A stretch of DNA of 6,499 bases from Flavobacteriaceae bacterium (GTDB lineage Bacteria > Bacteroidota > Bacteroidia > Flavobacteriales > Flavobacteriaceae): contig JABSPP010000097.1 of NCBI GenBank assembly GCA_013214275.1, forward strand, positions 1 to 6,499, read 5' to 3'. Shown one piece after another: positions 1 to 6,194 of the stretch; within the stretch, counting starts at the first letter, position 1, and every line of letters begins with the position of its first letter. Both the position numbers and the translations under genes were made by a program. The notes beneath the pieces were generated by a model, which saw nothing but the letters and a program-made list of their open reading frames with translations, had not been told where the DNA came from and made no database searches.

Positions 1-82
1 AAAAATGACTTGTCTCGGTGATTAGATTCATCGATTGAGTAATCGCTTCAGGAATATTTTCGTCAGTTATAAAAATTGGCAT
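1..82 (-). CDS. DUF5615 PIN-like toxin, N-terminal fragment cut by window edge
   Basis: Reading leftward from the ATG at 82, 27 codons are visible, beginning MPIFITDENIP. The short beta strand followed by an acidic D-E-N and 'IP' is the N-terminal signature I associate with DUF5615 PIN-like proteins, where the aspartate is part of the nuclease-like metal site. Members are usually about 110-120 aa, so most of the gene lies outside the window. It starts 5 bp after the stop of the DUF433 gene, so the two are almost certainly one operon in antitoxin-toxin order. The expected role is the toxin of a VapBC-like pair acting on RNA. This rests on family knowledge and gene pairing, since no active-site residue beyond the N-terminal motif can be seen. 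Confidence 0.72.
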   Translation of the reverse strand, partial: MPIFITDENIPEAITQSMNLITETSHF

Positions 83-87
83 TTGAC

Positions 88-753
88 TTATGCTGCTGTA
101 ACAAATTCTATCGCATCGTTTATTTCTTGCTCTTTTAGATTATAGATCTTTGCGAGGGTCTTTATAGAATCAACTGCATGATAATCTTCTACAAGATTTA
201 AAACATTTATCCGGGTGCCCTTGATCACAGGTGAACCAAATTGTACATTTGGATTAATAACAACGGAATTGGCCTTACCACTAGGAAAAAAGCGTTTAGC
301 TTTTCCTTCTTTGTCGAATTCGATTTTCTCCAAATATGGGATTAAGACCTCTTTTAAATGAAGTTGAAAAGATGGATTAGCAGATATCAGCTGGCCGCCT
401 TGGTTTAGAAGGATCAAGTCTCCTGCAGTTACTATATCCTTTATAGTGAACGGGTACTTGGTGTTGTACAGCTTTGATATGGTAGTGTAAGCTTCGAGGA
501 TTTTCTTCTTAGAGTGGCCTTTTTGCCGCAACTGTTCGAATACATGCAGCTCTAATAAGCTATTGAAAGTGATAAAAACACCTTCCTCTGGACTAAAGTT
601 ATATCTGAAGTTCGTGATTTTAGGAAGATCCCCTCTCAAATACGTATTTACCCAGTACCTAGCCCTTGATTTCGGCATTTTCAAAATCAAAGCTAAATCA
701 GATACGGTATATATACCTTTTCCTATTTCGAGGTTTTCAAATCCTATATCCAT
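88..753 (-). CDS. HTH-DUF433 antitoxin (DUF433/DUF5615 type II toxin-antitoxin)
   Basis: This 221-aa protein has two parts. Residues about 8-45 (LEIGKGIYTVSDLALILK, then a YWVNTYLRG stretch) resemble a MerR/HTH-type DNA-binding head. Residues about 163-218 form a DUF433 domain with the hallmark GSPVIKGTRI (173-182) and a final helix-turn-helix-like LKEQEINDAIEFV. Longer HTH-DUF433 proteins of this size are common in Bacteroidota and act as antitoxins or autorepressors beside DUF5615 toxins. I chose the ATG at 753 because the family begins just before 'LEIGKGIY'; the longer frame starts with TTG at 801 and adds 16 atypical residues. The toxin gene follows after 5 bp. The protein probably represses its own promoter at 824-853, which adjoins the rightward phage-operon promoter. 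Confidence 0.85.
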   Translation of the reverse strand: MDIGFENLEIGKGIYTVSDLALILKMPKSRARYWVNTYLRGDLPKITNFRYNFSPEEGVFITFNSLLELHVFEQLRQKGHSKKKILEAYTTISKLYNTKYPFTIKDIVTAGDLILLNQGGQLISANPSFQLHLKEVLIPYLEKIEFDKEGKAKRFFPSGKANSVVINPNVQFGSPVIKGTRINVLNLVEDYHAVDSIKTLAKIYNLKEQEINDAIEFVTAA

Positions 754-823
754 ACTTAAATTTAATCCTTTTTTCAGAAAGATTCTCAAGAATAGTTCCA
801 ACTAGTCATCTTTACCAACGCTG

Positions 824-853
824 CCAATATACAGCCTTTTTACACCTATCAAA
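824..853 (-). promoter_or_regulatory. Leftward Bacteroidota-type promoter for the toxin-antitoxin operon
   Basis: On the minus strand there is TTTG (850-853), an 18-bp spacer, then TATATTGG (824-831), a 7-of-8 match to TAnnTTTG. Transcription would begin near 817-820. This leaves a leader of about 65 nt before the ATG at 753. The element is placed sensibly but is imperfect. Confidence 0.5.
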
Positions 854-860
854 AAATATT

Positions 861-892
861 TTTGCTTTTTATGTAAAACTATATTACATTTG
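861..892 (+). promoter_or_regulatory. Rightward Bacteroidota-type promoter for leader E1
   Basis: TTTG at 861-864, a 20-bp spacer, then TACATTTG at 885-892 is an exact match to the Bacteroidota TTTG / TAnnTTTG promoter. The predicted transcription start is around 896-900, so the RNA would begin at or inside the first copy of the complementary motif (897-909). The promoter lies only 7 bp from the leftward promoter, so a repressor bound at one could affect both. Confidence 0.7.
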
Positions 893-911
893 AAGTGCAT
901 AACTACCACAT

Positions 912-971
912 ATGCTACAGAAATGGATATTAATTATTCATTTAATACAAGTTTGGCTAATTAAGAACTAG
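912..971 (+). CDS. Possible 19-aa leader peptide of E1
   Basis: The ATG at 912 lies 3 nt after the end of X'. The ORF encodes MLQKWILIIHLIQVWLIKN and stops with TAG at 969-971, whose last two bases are the first two bases of the 5' arm of the terminator-like stem (970-978). The peptide is hydrophobic with two Trp and three Lys/His and could insert into a membrane. No good ribosome binding site is visible, which is common in Bacteroidota. Support comes from E2, which has a short ORF in the same place. Alternatives are a type I toxin-like peptide or a chance ORF. Confidence 0.35.
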   Translation: MLQKWILIIHLIQVWLIKN

Positions 972-1050
972 CAGTCCCATGCCTTTCTTTTGAATGGTAT
1001 CCAGTAAGTGCAGCGTGGTAGTTATGCTTACGGGGGCTGCTTTATTTTTT
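970..1050 (+). terminator. Terminator-like stem with U-run in E1 (attenuator)
   Basis: The 5' arm AGCAGTCCC (970-978) pairs with the 3' arm at 1033-1041 and is followed by TTATTTTTT. The loop is large (54 nt) but contains two further hairpins, which makes a compact junction. No rightward gene lies upstream to be terminated, so a regulatory attenuator fits better than an end-of-operon terminator. Confidence 0.5.
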
Positions 1051-1070
1051 CATGCTTTAAATAACTACCA

Positions 1071-1298
1071 ATGTCAACGTCACAACAGAACTTAAATGCG
1101 CTCAATGAGCTATTATCCCACGAGTGGATGACCCCAAAACGAATGATGTACCTGATGAGCAGGCAATATGCTTTTGCCAACATGCACGACATTTACAGGA
1201 CATTACCACCAGAGGATGTGGAAGAAATTGCACACTTCAATACACACTTATCCAAGTTCTTTTCGATACTCGCTCCAGAGCCATCACCCACAGATTAA
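1071..1298 (+). CDS. 75-aa conserved-looking small protein, unknown function
   Basis: I do not recognise a named family. The protein is predicted to be mostly helical, with no signal peptide or membrane segment. Its middle, 'MTPKRMMYLMSRQYAF' followed by 'DIYRTLPPEDVEEIAHFN', reads like a compact helical domain. The tail (PEPSPTD) is Pro-rich and probably disordered. The start at 1071 is supported because the X' motif ends exactly at 1070. It is the only gene between leader E1 and the strong terminator at 1321-1355, so it should be expressed alone as well as by any read-through. Its position at the head of a phage-derived block suggests a regulatory or accessory phage protein, which is inference. 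Confidence 0.65.
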   Translation: MSTSQQNLNALNELLSHEWMTPKRMMYLMSRQYAFANMHDIYRTLPPEDVEEIAHFNTHLSKFFSILAPEPSPTD

Positions 1299-1320
1299 TA
1301 TTTCCAGACTTCTATACACG

Positions 1321-1355
1321 ACCACCGTTAGAGCTGCTCTTTCGGTGGTTTTTTG
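1321..1355 (+). terminator. Strong intrinsic terminator after the 75-aa gene
   Basis: ACCACCG (1321-1327) pairs with CGGTGGT (1343-1349). A second stem, AGAG (1330-1333) with CTCT (1337-1340), stacks inside it around a CTG loop. The outer stem runs directly into six T residues. It lies 23 nt beyond the stop at 1298 and separates that gene from the five-gene operon downstream. Confidence 0.85.
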
Positions 1356-1400
1356 CATTTACCCTGTCCTTTATATGCCACCATTTCCTTACCATTTTTG

Positions 1401-1421
1401 TACTACCTGAACATAGTAGTA
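1401..1421 (+). promoter_or_regulatory. Small hairpin just before the five-gene operon
   Basis: TACTAC (1401-1406) pairs with GTAGTA (1416-1421) around a 9-nt loop, ending 7 nt before the ATG at 1429, where it could limit initiation. ACTACC at 1402-1407 is also complementary to six bases inside motif X of E1. The rest of 1299-1428 holds the terminator and no convincing promoter, so the operon start remains unexplained. Confidence 0.3.
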
Positions 1422-1428
1422 AAGCAAT

Positions 1429-1734
1429 ATGGAATTGATTTTTTTAAGTGATATCGCAGTACCCCCAGCACAGTTTCTACAGTACCTACTGTGGTCGATT
1501 GGGATACTCGTAGCGGCGATCGGTTCAGTCGTAGGTATGTACCTGCGAGCACAGTCAGACTTGAAAAAAGTGTACGAAGCCCAGCTCAAACAAAAAGATG
1601 AGCAGCTGGCCAAAGAAATAGAAAAAACCGAAGCCGAGCGCAAAGAGAAAATCAAGATCCTTTACGAAATCAAACCAGCCTTAAACGCTGTTGCCGAGAT
1701 TGGCAAGGAAACACTTGAATTCATTAGATCATGA
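1429..1734 (+). CDS. Single-pass membrane protein with coiled coil (holin/spanin-like position)
   Basis: This 101-aa protein has one hydrophobic segment at about residues 15-39 (from FLQYLLWSIG through VVGMYL). A highly charged helix follows at about 41-75, rich in K, E and Q with heptad-like spacing (DLKKVYEAQLKQKDEQLAKE), then a short helical tail. No signal peptidase site is obvious, so an anchored protein with a long coiled coil in one compartment is likely. Size and topology resemble small phage membrane proteins such as holin-like or spanin-like proteins, but there is no family-specific motif. The stop overlaps the next start as ATGA (1731-1734). It opens a five-gene chain that ends with portal and DUF6712 genes. 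Confidence 0.75.
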   Translation: MELIFLSDIAVPPAQFLQYLLWSIGILVAAIGSVVGMYLRAQSDLKKVYEAQLKQKDEQLAKEIEKTEAERKEKIKILYEIKPALNAVAEIGKETLEFIRS

Positions 1735-1847
1735 AAAAACCAGATCCACTCTCCGCGATTCAAAAGCTTGTAGAGCGTATTCAAAAAACGGCTCAGGAGT
1801 TAAAAATCGAAATCGAGAAACAAAACATCGTAGCCAAAGCCTCATGA
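1731..1847 (+). CDS. 38-aa micro-protein, amphipathic helix
   Basis: The ORF starts inside the ATGA at the end of the membrane-protein gene and ends inside another ATGA that starts the 115-aa gene, so it exactly fills the gap and keeps translational coupling intact. The product begins MKKPDPLSAIQKLVERIQ and continues as a Lys/Glu-rich amphipathic helix (TAQELKIEIEKQ). It resembles the coiled-coil part of the upstream protein and might pair with it. Without this ORF the next gene would have a 109-nt gap after its upstream neighbour, unlike every other junction in the operon. No known family is recognised. Confidence 0.6.
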   Translation: MKKPDPLSAIQKLVERIQKTAQELKIEIEKQNIVAKAS

Positions 1848-2191
1848 TAACCCTACGCGAAATAATCGACCACATTGACTCAGGAGAACCCTTTAGTTGT
1901 AAAGTGGTAGCATACGACGAAAAGCGAAAAAAGGGAGGTAGTATCATTGAGTATGATGAACTCCGTGTGTTGCGACCAGAAGAAGCACTCAAAGAACAAA
2001 AGGGCCGTCCAAAAACAGAAACAGAAAAACTAAAGGCAGAGCTGTACAACATAAAGCGAAACCCTCATCACAAGAAACACTTTACACGGAATTGCCGCAT
2101 TTATCAACAAGGGCATCCAGTATCTCTAATTCGTAAAATTCATGTAGCCTTGATCATTGAGTTCAATGGCGAGAAAGACATTGCAGTATGA
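1844..2191 (+). CDS. 115-aa Bacteroidota phage-associated protein
   Basis: The ATG at 1844 is preferred over an upstream ATG at 1691 because it gives an ATGA overlap with the micro-gene and begins with MITLREIIDHIDSGEPF. That start, the following 'KKGGSIIEYDELRVL', and the C-terminal pattern NPHHKKHFTRN...I...LIRKIHVALIIEFNG (about residues 78-108) match a small family I remember from Bacteroidota prophage-like clusters next to portal and DUF6712 genes. Residues about 51-75 are charged and probably a flexible linker. The function is unknown; an assembly or accessory role with the portal is inferred from position. The stop overlaps the portal start as ATGA (2188-2191). Confidence 0.75.
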   Translation: MITLREIIDHIDSGEPFSCKVVAYDEKRKKGGSIIEYDELRVLRPEEALKEQKGRPKTETEKLKAELYNIKRNPHHKKHFTRNCRIYQQGHPVSLIRKIHVALIIEFNGEKDIAV

Positions 2192-3573
2192 GTAAAGAAA
2201 GACAAATAGTACTTGATGTGATTCATGACCAGCATACTGGCAAGCATCAGGTTATTCTACCAGAAGCTCGCATCGATGTCGGACTCCCTGACAAAAAAGA
2301 GATCATCACCGCACCCTTTGACAAAACAGAAACAGCAGGCTATAAACATGCACCATGGGGCAAATCAGACAAGCTTCCAACTACCATTCGAAAAAAGATT
2401 GAGCAAGTACCAATGGCTGGCCAAGCCATCTACCGGCTAGCGGCAATGATGTTTGGCAACGGATTGACTTATTACAACAACAGTGATCTTAGAGAAGGTA
2501 ATACTACCGTTAAGAGAGGCTATAATCGAGTGGTAGAGCATTTCTTACAACGCAATCAGATAATCACCAGGTGGTTAATTCCACAGATTATTGATTATCG
2601 GTTTTACATGCAGACGTTCAATCAGATGACGCTCAACAATGCAGGCGATCAGATTGTAGGACTATACCATCGTGAGGCTGAGTTTTCTCGCTTAGGCAAA
2701 CAAAACGAGACGACCTTTGACATAGATGAGCTGCACTACAGTCCGAAATTCGGCTCAGGCATGGATCCTAATGATAAAGAGCGTATTATCCTGCCACTAC
2801 ACTTATGGTATGATGAATTACGATTTTTCAATAGGATGGGAAGAAAAAGGCACTTTGCTTATCACTCACTACTTCGCACACCTGGGACCAAGTACTATGC
2901 ACGACCGTTCTGGATTGGGCTATTCCGTAAAAATGGATGGATAGACGCCAGTATATCCGTACCTGAAGTCGTCAATGCGATGATGAAAAATCAGGTACGA
3001 TTAAAGTATCAGATTCTTATCCCTGAGTCTTACTTTAAAATCCGCCATTTTCAAAAGTGGGAAGGATACACAGATGCAGAACGACAATCTAAGATTGATG
3101 AGTTTATCACTTCACTCAATACCAAACTGGGCGATACGAGCTACGCTTTCACCTCTATTACGACGGTATTTGCACAGGACCAAATGAACAACGAACTCGG
3201 TAAGATCGAAATCATACCAATTGACGATAAAGTCAAAAAAGATTCATGGGTGCCATCTGCGAATGCAGCGGATGCACAGATTGTACAAGGTTTAGGGCTT
3301 CATCCTTCACAGGTGGGACTATCTCCAGATAAAGGGCTTGGTGGTGCAGGTTCTGGAAGTGATCAGCGAGAGAGCTTTAATACAGGCATCTCACTCAATA
3401 CGATTGATCAACAAATATTACTCGAACCGCTAAATTATATTGCGCAATACAATACCCGCAAAGAAGGAGATGAATGGGATATCACATTTACGATCGATCA
3501 TACCCACCACACAACGACCAATAATCAAGAATCTGGATTAGAACCTGGAGATAACACTTTAACTATAGAATAA
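2188..3573 (+). CDS. Phage portal-like protein (Bacteroidota type)
   Basis: This 461-aa protein has the plan of a portal. Residues about 57-96 (WGKSDKLPTTIRKKIEQ...LAAMMFGNGLTYY) form the helical entry region typical of portals. A mixed clip/stem-like middle contains an arginine-rich patch and 'LRTPGTKYYARP' (230-239). A Gly-rich motif followed by acidic-Arg, GLGGAGSGSDQRESFN (383-398), matches 'GSGSD-RE-FN' seen in Bacteroidota portal proteins. Portals form the ring at the capsid vertex through which DNA is packaged. Length is near the usual range (400-550 aa). The C-terminus is His/Thr-rich (DHTHHTTTNNQ). The stop and the next start overlap as TAATG. No terminase or capsid gene is nearby. 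The assignment rests on remembered motifs. Confidence 0.72.
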   Translation: MSKERQIVLDVIHDQHTGKHQVILPEARIDVGLPDKKEIITAPFDKTETAGYKHAPWGKSDKLPTTIRKKIEQVPMAGQAIYRLAAMMFGNGLTYYNNSDLREGNTTVKRGYNRVVEHFLQRNQIITRWLIPQIIDYRFYMQTFNQMTLNNAGDQIVGLYHREAEFSRLGKQNETTFDIDELHYSPKFGSGMDPNDKERIILPLHLWYDELRFFNRMGRKRHFAYHSLLRTPGTKYYARPFWIGLFRKNGWIDASISVPEVVNAMMKNQVRLKYQILIPESYFKIRHFQKWEGYTDAERQSKIDEFITSLNTKLGDTSYAFTSITTVFAQDQMNNELGKIEIIPIDDKVKKDSWVPSANAADAQIVQGLGLHPSQVGLSPDKGLGGAGSGSDQRESFNTGISLNTIDQQILLEPLNYIAQYNTRKEGDEWDITFTIDHTHHTTTNNQESGLEPGDNTLTIE

Positions 3574-4667
3574 TGTCCTTTTTTCAAAACATAGATGATT
3601 TTAAAAAACAGGTAGGAGGTGCTGTCAATTACTCACTTGATTTTGACAGTATCAGTCCGATTATTATCACAACGGGACATAATCACATCATCCCGTGGAT
3701 TGGATTAGGACTTTGGACCGATATCTATGGAGAATATCTCACGTTTTTAGAAAACGGAACAGAACTATCTGCTCAAAATCAGGCATTGCTTCCATATTTA
3801 CAGAAAACCATTGCACATCTGACGATGTTCGAATACATGCATATAGGAGGCATTCAAGTAAGTGATAGCGGGGCGCATCGTGTGGAAAACGAGAATATGA
3901 AAAGTGCTTATAAGTATCAGGAAACGCAATACCAAAATTGGATGCGCGACAACGGGTATGAGCACCTCGAGCAGATGATGGACTTTTTAAAAGTAAACGC
4001 GAACGACTATCCACTTTGGACCAATAGCAATGAATACAACCAATCATTTAATCTGGTGATCAATTCTGCTGCAGAGATAAGACTCTATATTGGCAAAAGG
4101 ATTTCTCGTTACACTTACGAGATACTGCGAACAATCATAGAAGATGTTGAGATATTTTCCCTCATTCCGCACATGGGAGAGGATCAATATCAGGATATAA
4201 AAGATAAGATTGCAGGAGGCAATGTGTTATCTGATAATGATGCTCAGTTACTAGCGTTGATGCAAAAAGTCGTAGCAGAGTTTGCGGTATTTGAAGGTAT
4301 AAAAAGGCAAATGGTAAGGCTGGAAGGGCATAGTGTAGTACAATCTGAAACACTCGAACCTCAAGGATTTGAAAAGCTTTCAGTTCCTGGTAATGCAATG
4401 ACAAATCTCAAATTAAACAGTCATGAGAGCTTTGCTAATCGATATGTCACAAATTTGATTAATTTTTTAGAAAAAAATCGAGTAGACTTTCCATTATATG
4501 ATGCATATAAGACAGCTTTAGAAGAGGAAGCTGCTGAAGCTGAAGCGGCAGAGAACGACTGTCCGGCAGATTGGGAAAGGCCTTTTGATATGGAAAGATG
4601 TAATTGTGGAGAATATCAATACTGTGATTGCAATCGTAGAAAGAACAAAGCTGTAATCAATCTATAG
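3573..4667 (+). CDS. DUF6712-like phage structural protein with Cys-rich tail
   Basis: This 364-aa, mostly helical protein matches the pattern I associate with DUF6712: 'ALLPYLQKTIAHLTM' (71-85), 'SDSGAHRV' (97-104), 'KSAYKYQETQYQNWM' (110-124), 'YPLWTNS' (146-152), 'SRYTYEILRTIIEDVE' (178-193) and a final helix pair ending 'FEGIKRQMVRLE'. The family sits next to portals in Bacteroidota phage-like clusters and may be a head-tail adaptor, which is inference from helical content and position. Residues 317-329 are an Ala/Glu run, and the last 35 residues hold five Cys (330, 343, 345, 351, 353) in CNC and CDC pairs, a possible metal site. The gene is the last of the operon, and its 3' end overlaps the convergent gene by 11 bp. 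Confidence 0.75.
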   Translation: MSFFQNIDDFKKQVGGAVNYSLDFDSISPIIITTGHNHIIPWIGLGLWTDIYGEYLTFLENGTELSAQNQALLPYLQKTIAHLTMFEYMHIGGIQVSDSGAHRVENENMKSAYKYQETQYQNWMRDNGYEHLEQMMDFLKVNANDYPLWTNSNEYNQSFNLVINSAAEIRLYIGKRISRYTYEILRTIIEDVEIFSLIPHMGEDQYQDIKDKIAGGNVLSDNDAQLLALMQKVVAEFAVFEGIKRQMVRLEGHSVVQSETLEPQGFEKLSVPGNAMTNLKLNSHESFANRYVTNLINFLEKNRVDFPLYDAYKTALEEEAAEAEAAENDCPADWERPFDMERCNCGEYQYCDCNRRKNKAVINL

Positions 4668-6093
4668 CTACAAATTCATTTTTTACTAGCCCTAATAATA
4701 CCTCAAAAGGTACGATCTCCACCTCTAAGTCTTCTAATTTTCGAGGGGTGTCATTTAACTCTTGAATATAAGCTGATGCTTTGGATTCAAAACGAGATTG
4801 TACAAACTTACTGACTGACAGTTCTCGAATAATCCTGATCATGCAATATGTTCTTTTATTCCTTTCTGTATTAAGATAATTGGCGGCATACTTTCTAATA
4901 TTCTCATCAGCATCAATTAAAACATCTCTATTTCCAGATTTGAGGTACAATAAATATTGTACAATGAGTACAGATGCAAAGGCACCGCTTTTATCTGTAA
5001 ACAACGAATTAGTTTTATTGTAAAACTGACCTATCTTAAAATCCTCTTCATTCATCAAAGCAGCATAAGCAATAATCAACTCCCAGTATCCCTCAACCTC
5101 TCTTGAGCTAGGTGTATTATGTTTTTTATAAAGCTGGATAATCGATCCCACTTGTTCATAATCTTTTGTGTAAAACGCTAGTATAGCCTTATACTGCAAA
5201 GTAATATGCCAGTTGTGACCACCTGGACGACGCGTAGAAAGACATCGATCAATATTTACTGCTGCTTTCTCATATTCTCCCAACAAGATCAAAGCAGGGG
5301 ATAATTTGTTTAGAAAGATATAATAGGATCCTGGAGCAGCTTTAAATGGCAAGCTTTCCAAATAATTTAAAGCCTCATTATAATACTGTCGTAATCTCAT
5401 CAAATCATTTCTCATCGATGCTAGAAATATCTTCGAGCGCATCACATGCTGCGCCAATTCAAGGCTATTCATGCCATATCCAGCCACTTCTGTCAGCAAT
5501 TCCTTTATTTGATTGTAGTCAAAAGAAGACTGCTTTTTCTTTCTGGCAAACAAACTAACGGCTTTAAAAAACTTAATACCAGCTTGTGCTTCTTGTTGAT
5601 AAAGGTTCATATAAAACTCTAACTCATTAGTATAGACCTTTAGTTTTTTAATATAACCTCTAGCAGAGTAATACATCATTAGAAACTTACTTAGTCCAAC
5701 ATTTAATTCTGTAAACTGATATTGCACTGTTAGTTTTAATAAACTTTCACTTTTTTGGGCAGCGAGTCTTACAGCACCTAATCCCTTTAGACGCATTATT
5801 ATAGCATATTGGGTATAACAAAAGGAATACGTCTCGTTGTAGCTTTTTTTGTTCTTAGATACAGAAAACAATAGTGTGGCAGTCAAAAGTTTTTTTAACT
5901 TATTTTTTTTCCGACTTAGAGCTGATTTGGGATTTAATTTTTTTTCAATAAATCTTTCGACTAACTCTGAGTCAGAGCCTCCATCTCTAATAGACGCATA
6001 TAAATCATATATTTCTACGTCAACATATTGTTTTCCGAATCTACTTAATGTACTCATAGAAACTAGATTAATTAATTCCTTTAATCCTTTCAT
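4657..6093 (-). CDS. 478-aa all-helical TPR-like repeat protein, unknown function
   Basis: The protein reads as almost entirely alpha-helical, with helix pairs of about 35-40 residues such as 'YNEALNYLESLPF', 'LLGEYEKAAVNIDRCLS', 'LQYKAILAFYTKDYEQVGSIIQLYKK' and 'GYWELIIAYAALMNEEDFKIGQFY', resembling TPR or related solenoids. The N-terminal 80 residues (IYDLYASIRDG, then SRKKNKLKKLLTATLLF) are basic and match a pattern I recall from large paralogous families of unknown function in some Bacteroidota; this needs a search. There is no signal peptide or membrane segment. It runs opposite to the phage operon and overlaps its last gene by 11 bp, with no terminator between them. Its 5' end faces leader E2. 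It may be a later insertion into the phage block or a cargo gene. Confidence 0.7.
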   Translation of the reverse strand: MKGLKELINLVSMSTLSRFGKQYVDVEIYDLYASIRDGGSDSELVERFIEKKLNPKSALSRKKNKLKKLLTATLLFSVSKNKKSYNETYSFCYTQYAIIMRLKGLGAVRLAAQKSESLLKLTVQYQFTELNVGLSKFLMMYYSARGYIKKLKVYTNELEFYMNLYQQEAQAGIKFFKAVSLFARKKKQSSFDYNQIKELLTEVAGYGMNSLELAQHVMRSKIFLASMRNDLMRLRQYYNEALNYLESLPFKAAPGSYYIFLNKLSPALILLGEYEKAAVNIDRCLSTRRPGGHNWHITLQYKAILAFYTKDYEQVGSIIQLYKKHNTPSSREVEGYWELIIAYAALMNEEDFKIGQFYNKTNSLFTDKSGAFASVLIVQYLLYLKSGNRDVLIDADENIRKYAANYLNTERNKRTYCMIRIIRELSVSKFVQSRFESKASAYIQELNDTPRKLEDLEVEIVPFEVLLGLVKNEFVAID

Positions 6094-6194
6094 TTAGCTG
6101 TAGTACTTTTTAAGTGATTTTTTTCCGGGTTATCAATATAGAAACCGTCGAATTTTATGCCATTGCTATAAAAGCACACCGTCTAAAAGGAATA

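Larger units (their letters stand above)
897..1050 (+). ncRNA. Structured 5' leader E1 (attenuator-like RNA or small RNA)
   Basis: The RNA predicted from the promoter at 861-892 begins with X' (897-909) and ends in a U-run (1042-1050). Visible pairings are: 897-909 with 1015-1027 (13 bp, perfect); the outer stem 970-978 with 1033-1041 (9 bp, one G-U); an inner hairpin 979-983 with 996-1000 (5 bp, one G-U); and an inner hairpin 1004-1010 with 1025-1031 (7 bp, two G-U). The last three form a three-way junction closed by a GC-rich stem and followed by U residues. The 897-909:1015-1027 helix cannot coexist with the inner hairpin at 1004-1031, so the RNA has competing folds. It precedes the 75-aa gene. 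It could be a cis attenuator or a terminated small RNA with occasional read-through. Confidence 0.6.
897..1070. repeat. Three-copy complementary motif X'-X-X' in E1
   Basis: GCATAACTACCAC at 897-909 is the exact reverse complement of 1015-1027 (GTGGTAGTTATGC). Ten of its bases, ATAACTACCA, recur in direct orientation at 1061-1070, immediately before the ATG of the 75-aa gene. One central copy can therefore pair either with the RNA 5' end just upstream of the leader ORF or with the initiation region of the main gene. Confidence 0.85.

Noticed and set aside
754..801. Longer start (TTG at 801) for the DUF433 gene
   Set aside because: It adds 16 residues unlike the family's N-terminus; the ATG at 753 places the usual 'LEIGKGIY' start correctly.
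897..1027. The 13-bp inverted repeat as transposon ends, integron attC or a retron a1/a2 pair
   Set aside because: Only about 105 bp are enclosed, with no transposase, integrase or reverse transcriptase in the window. attC core bases (RYYYAAC / GTTRRRY) do not match, and a third copy abuts a start codon, which fits RNA regulation better.
1389..1655. Minus-strand 88-codon frame opposite the membrane-protein gene
   Set aside because: Ser/Cys-rich shadow of the plus-strand coiled-coil gene, with no sensible start region or conserved pattern.
1691..1843. Upstream start at 1691 for the 115-aa gene
   Set aside because: It overlaps the end of the membrane-protein gene and the whole 38-aa ORF in another frame, and its first 51 residues look like out-of-frame translation (Arg/Ser-rich). 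The ATG at 1844 gives ATGA coupling.
6094..6173. Promoter for the 478-aa gene (TATATTGA on the minus strand) and for E2 (TATAAAAG)
   Set aside because: Both are weak matches with no TTTG at the right spacing, so I do not annotate either as a promoter.
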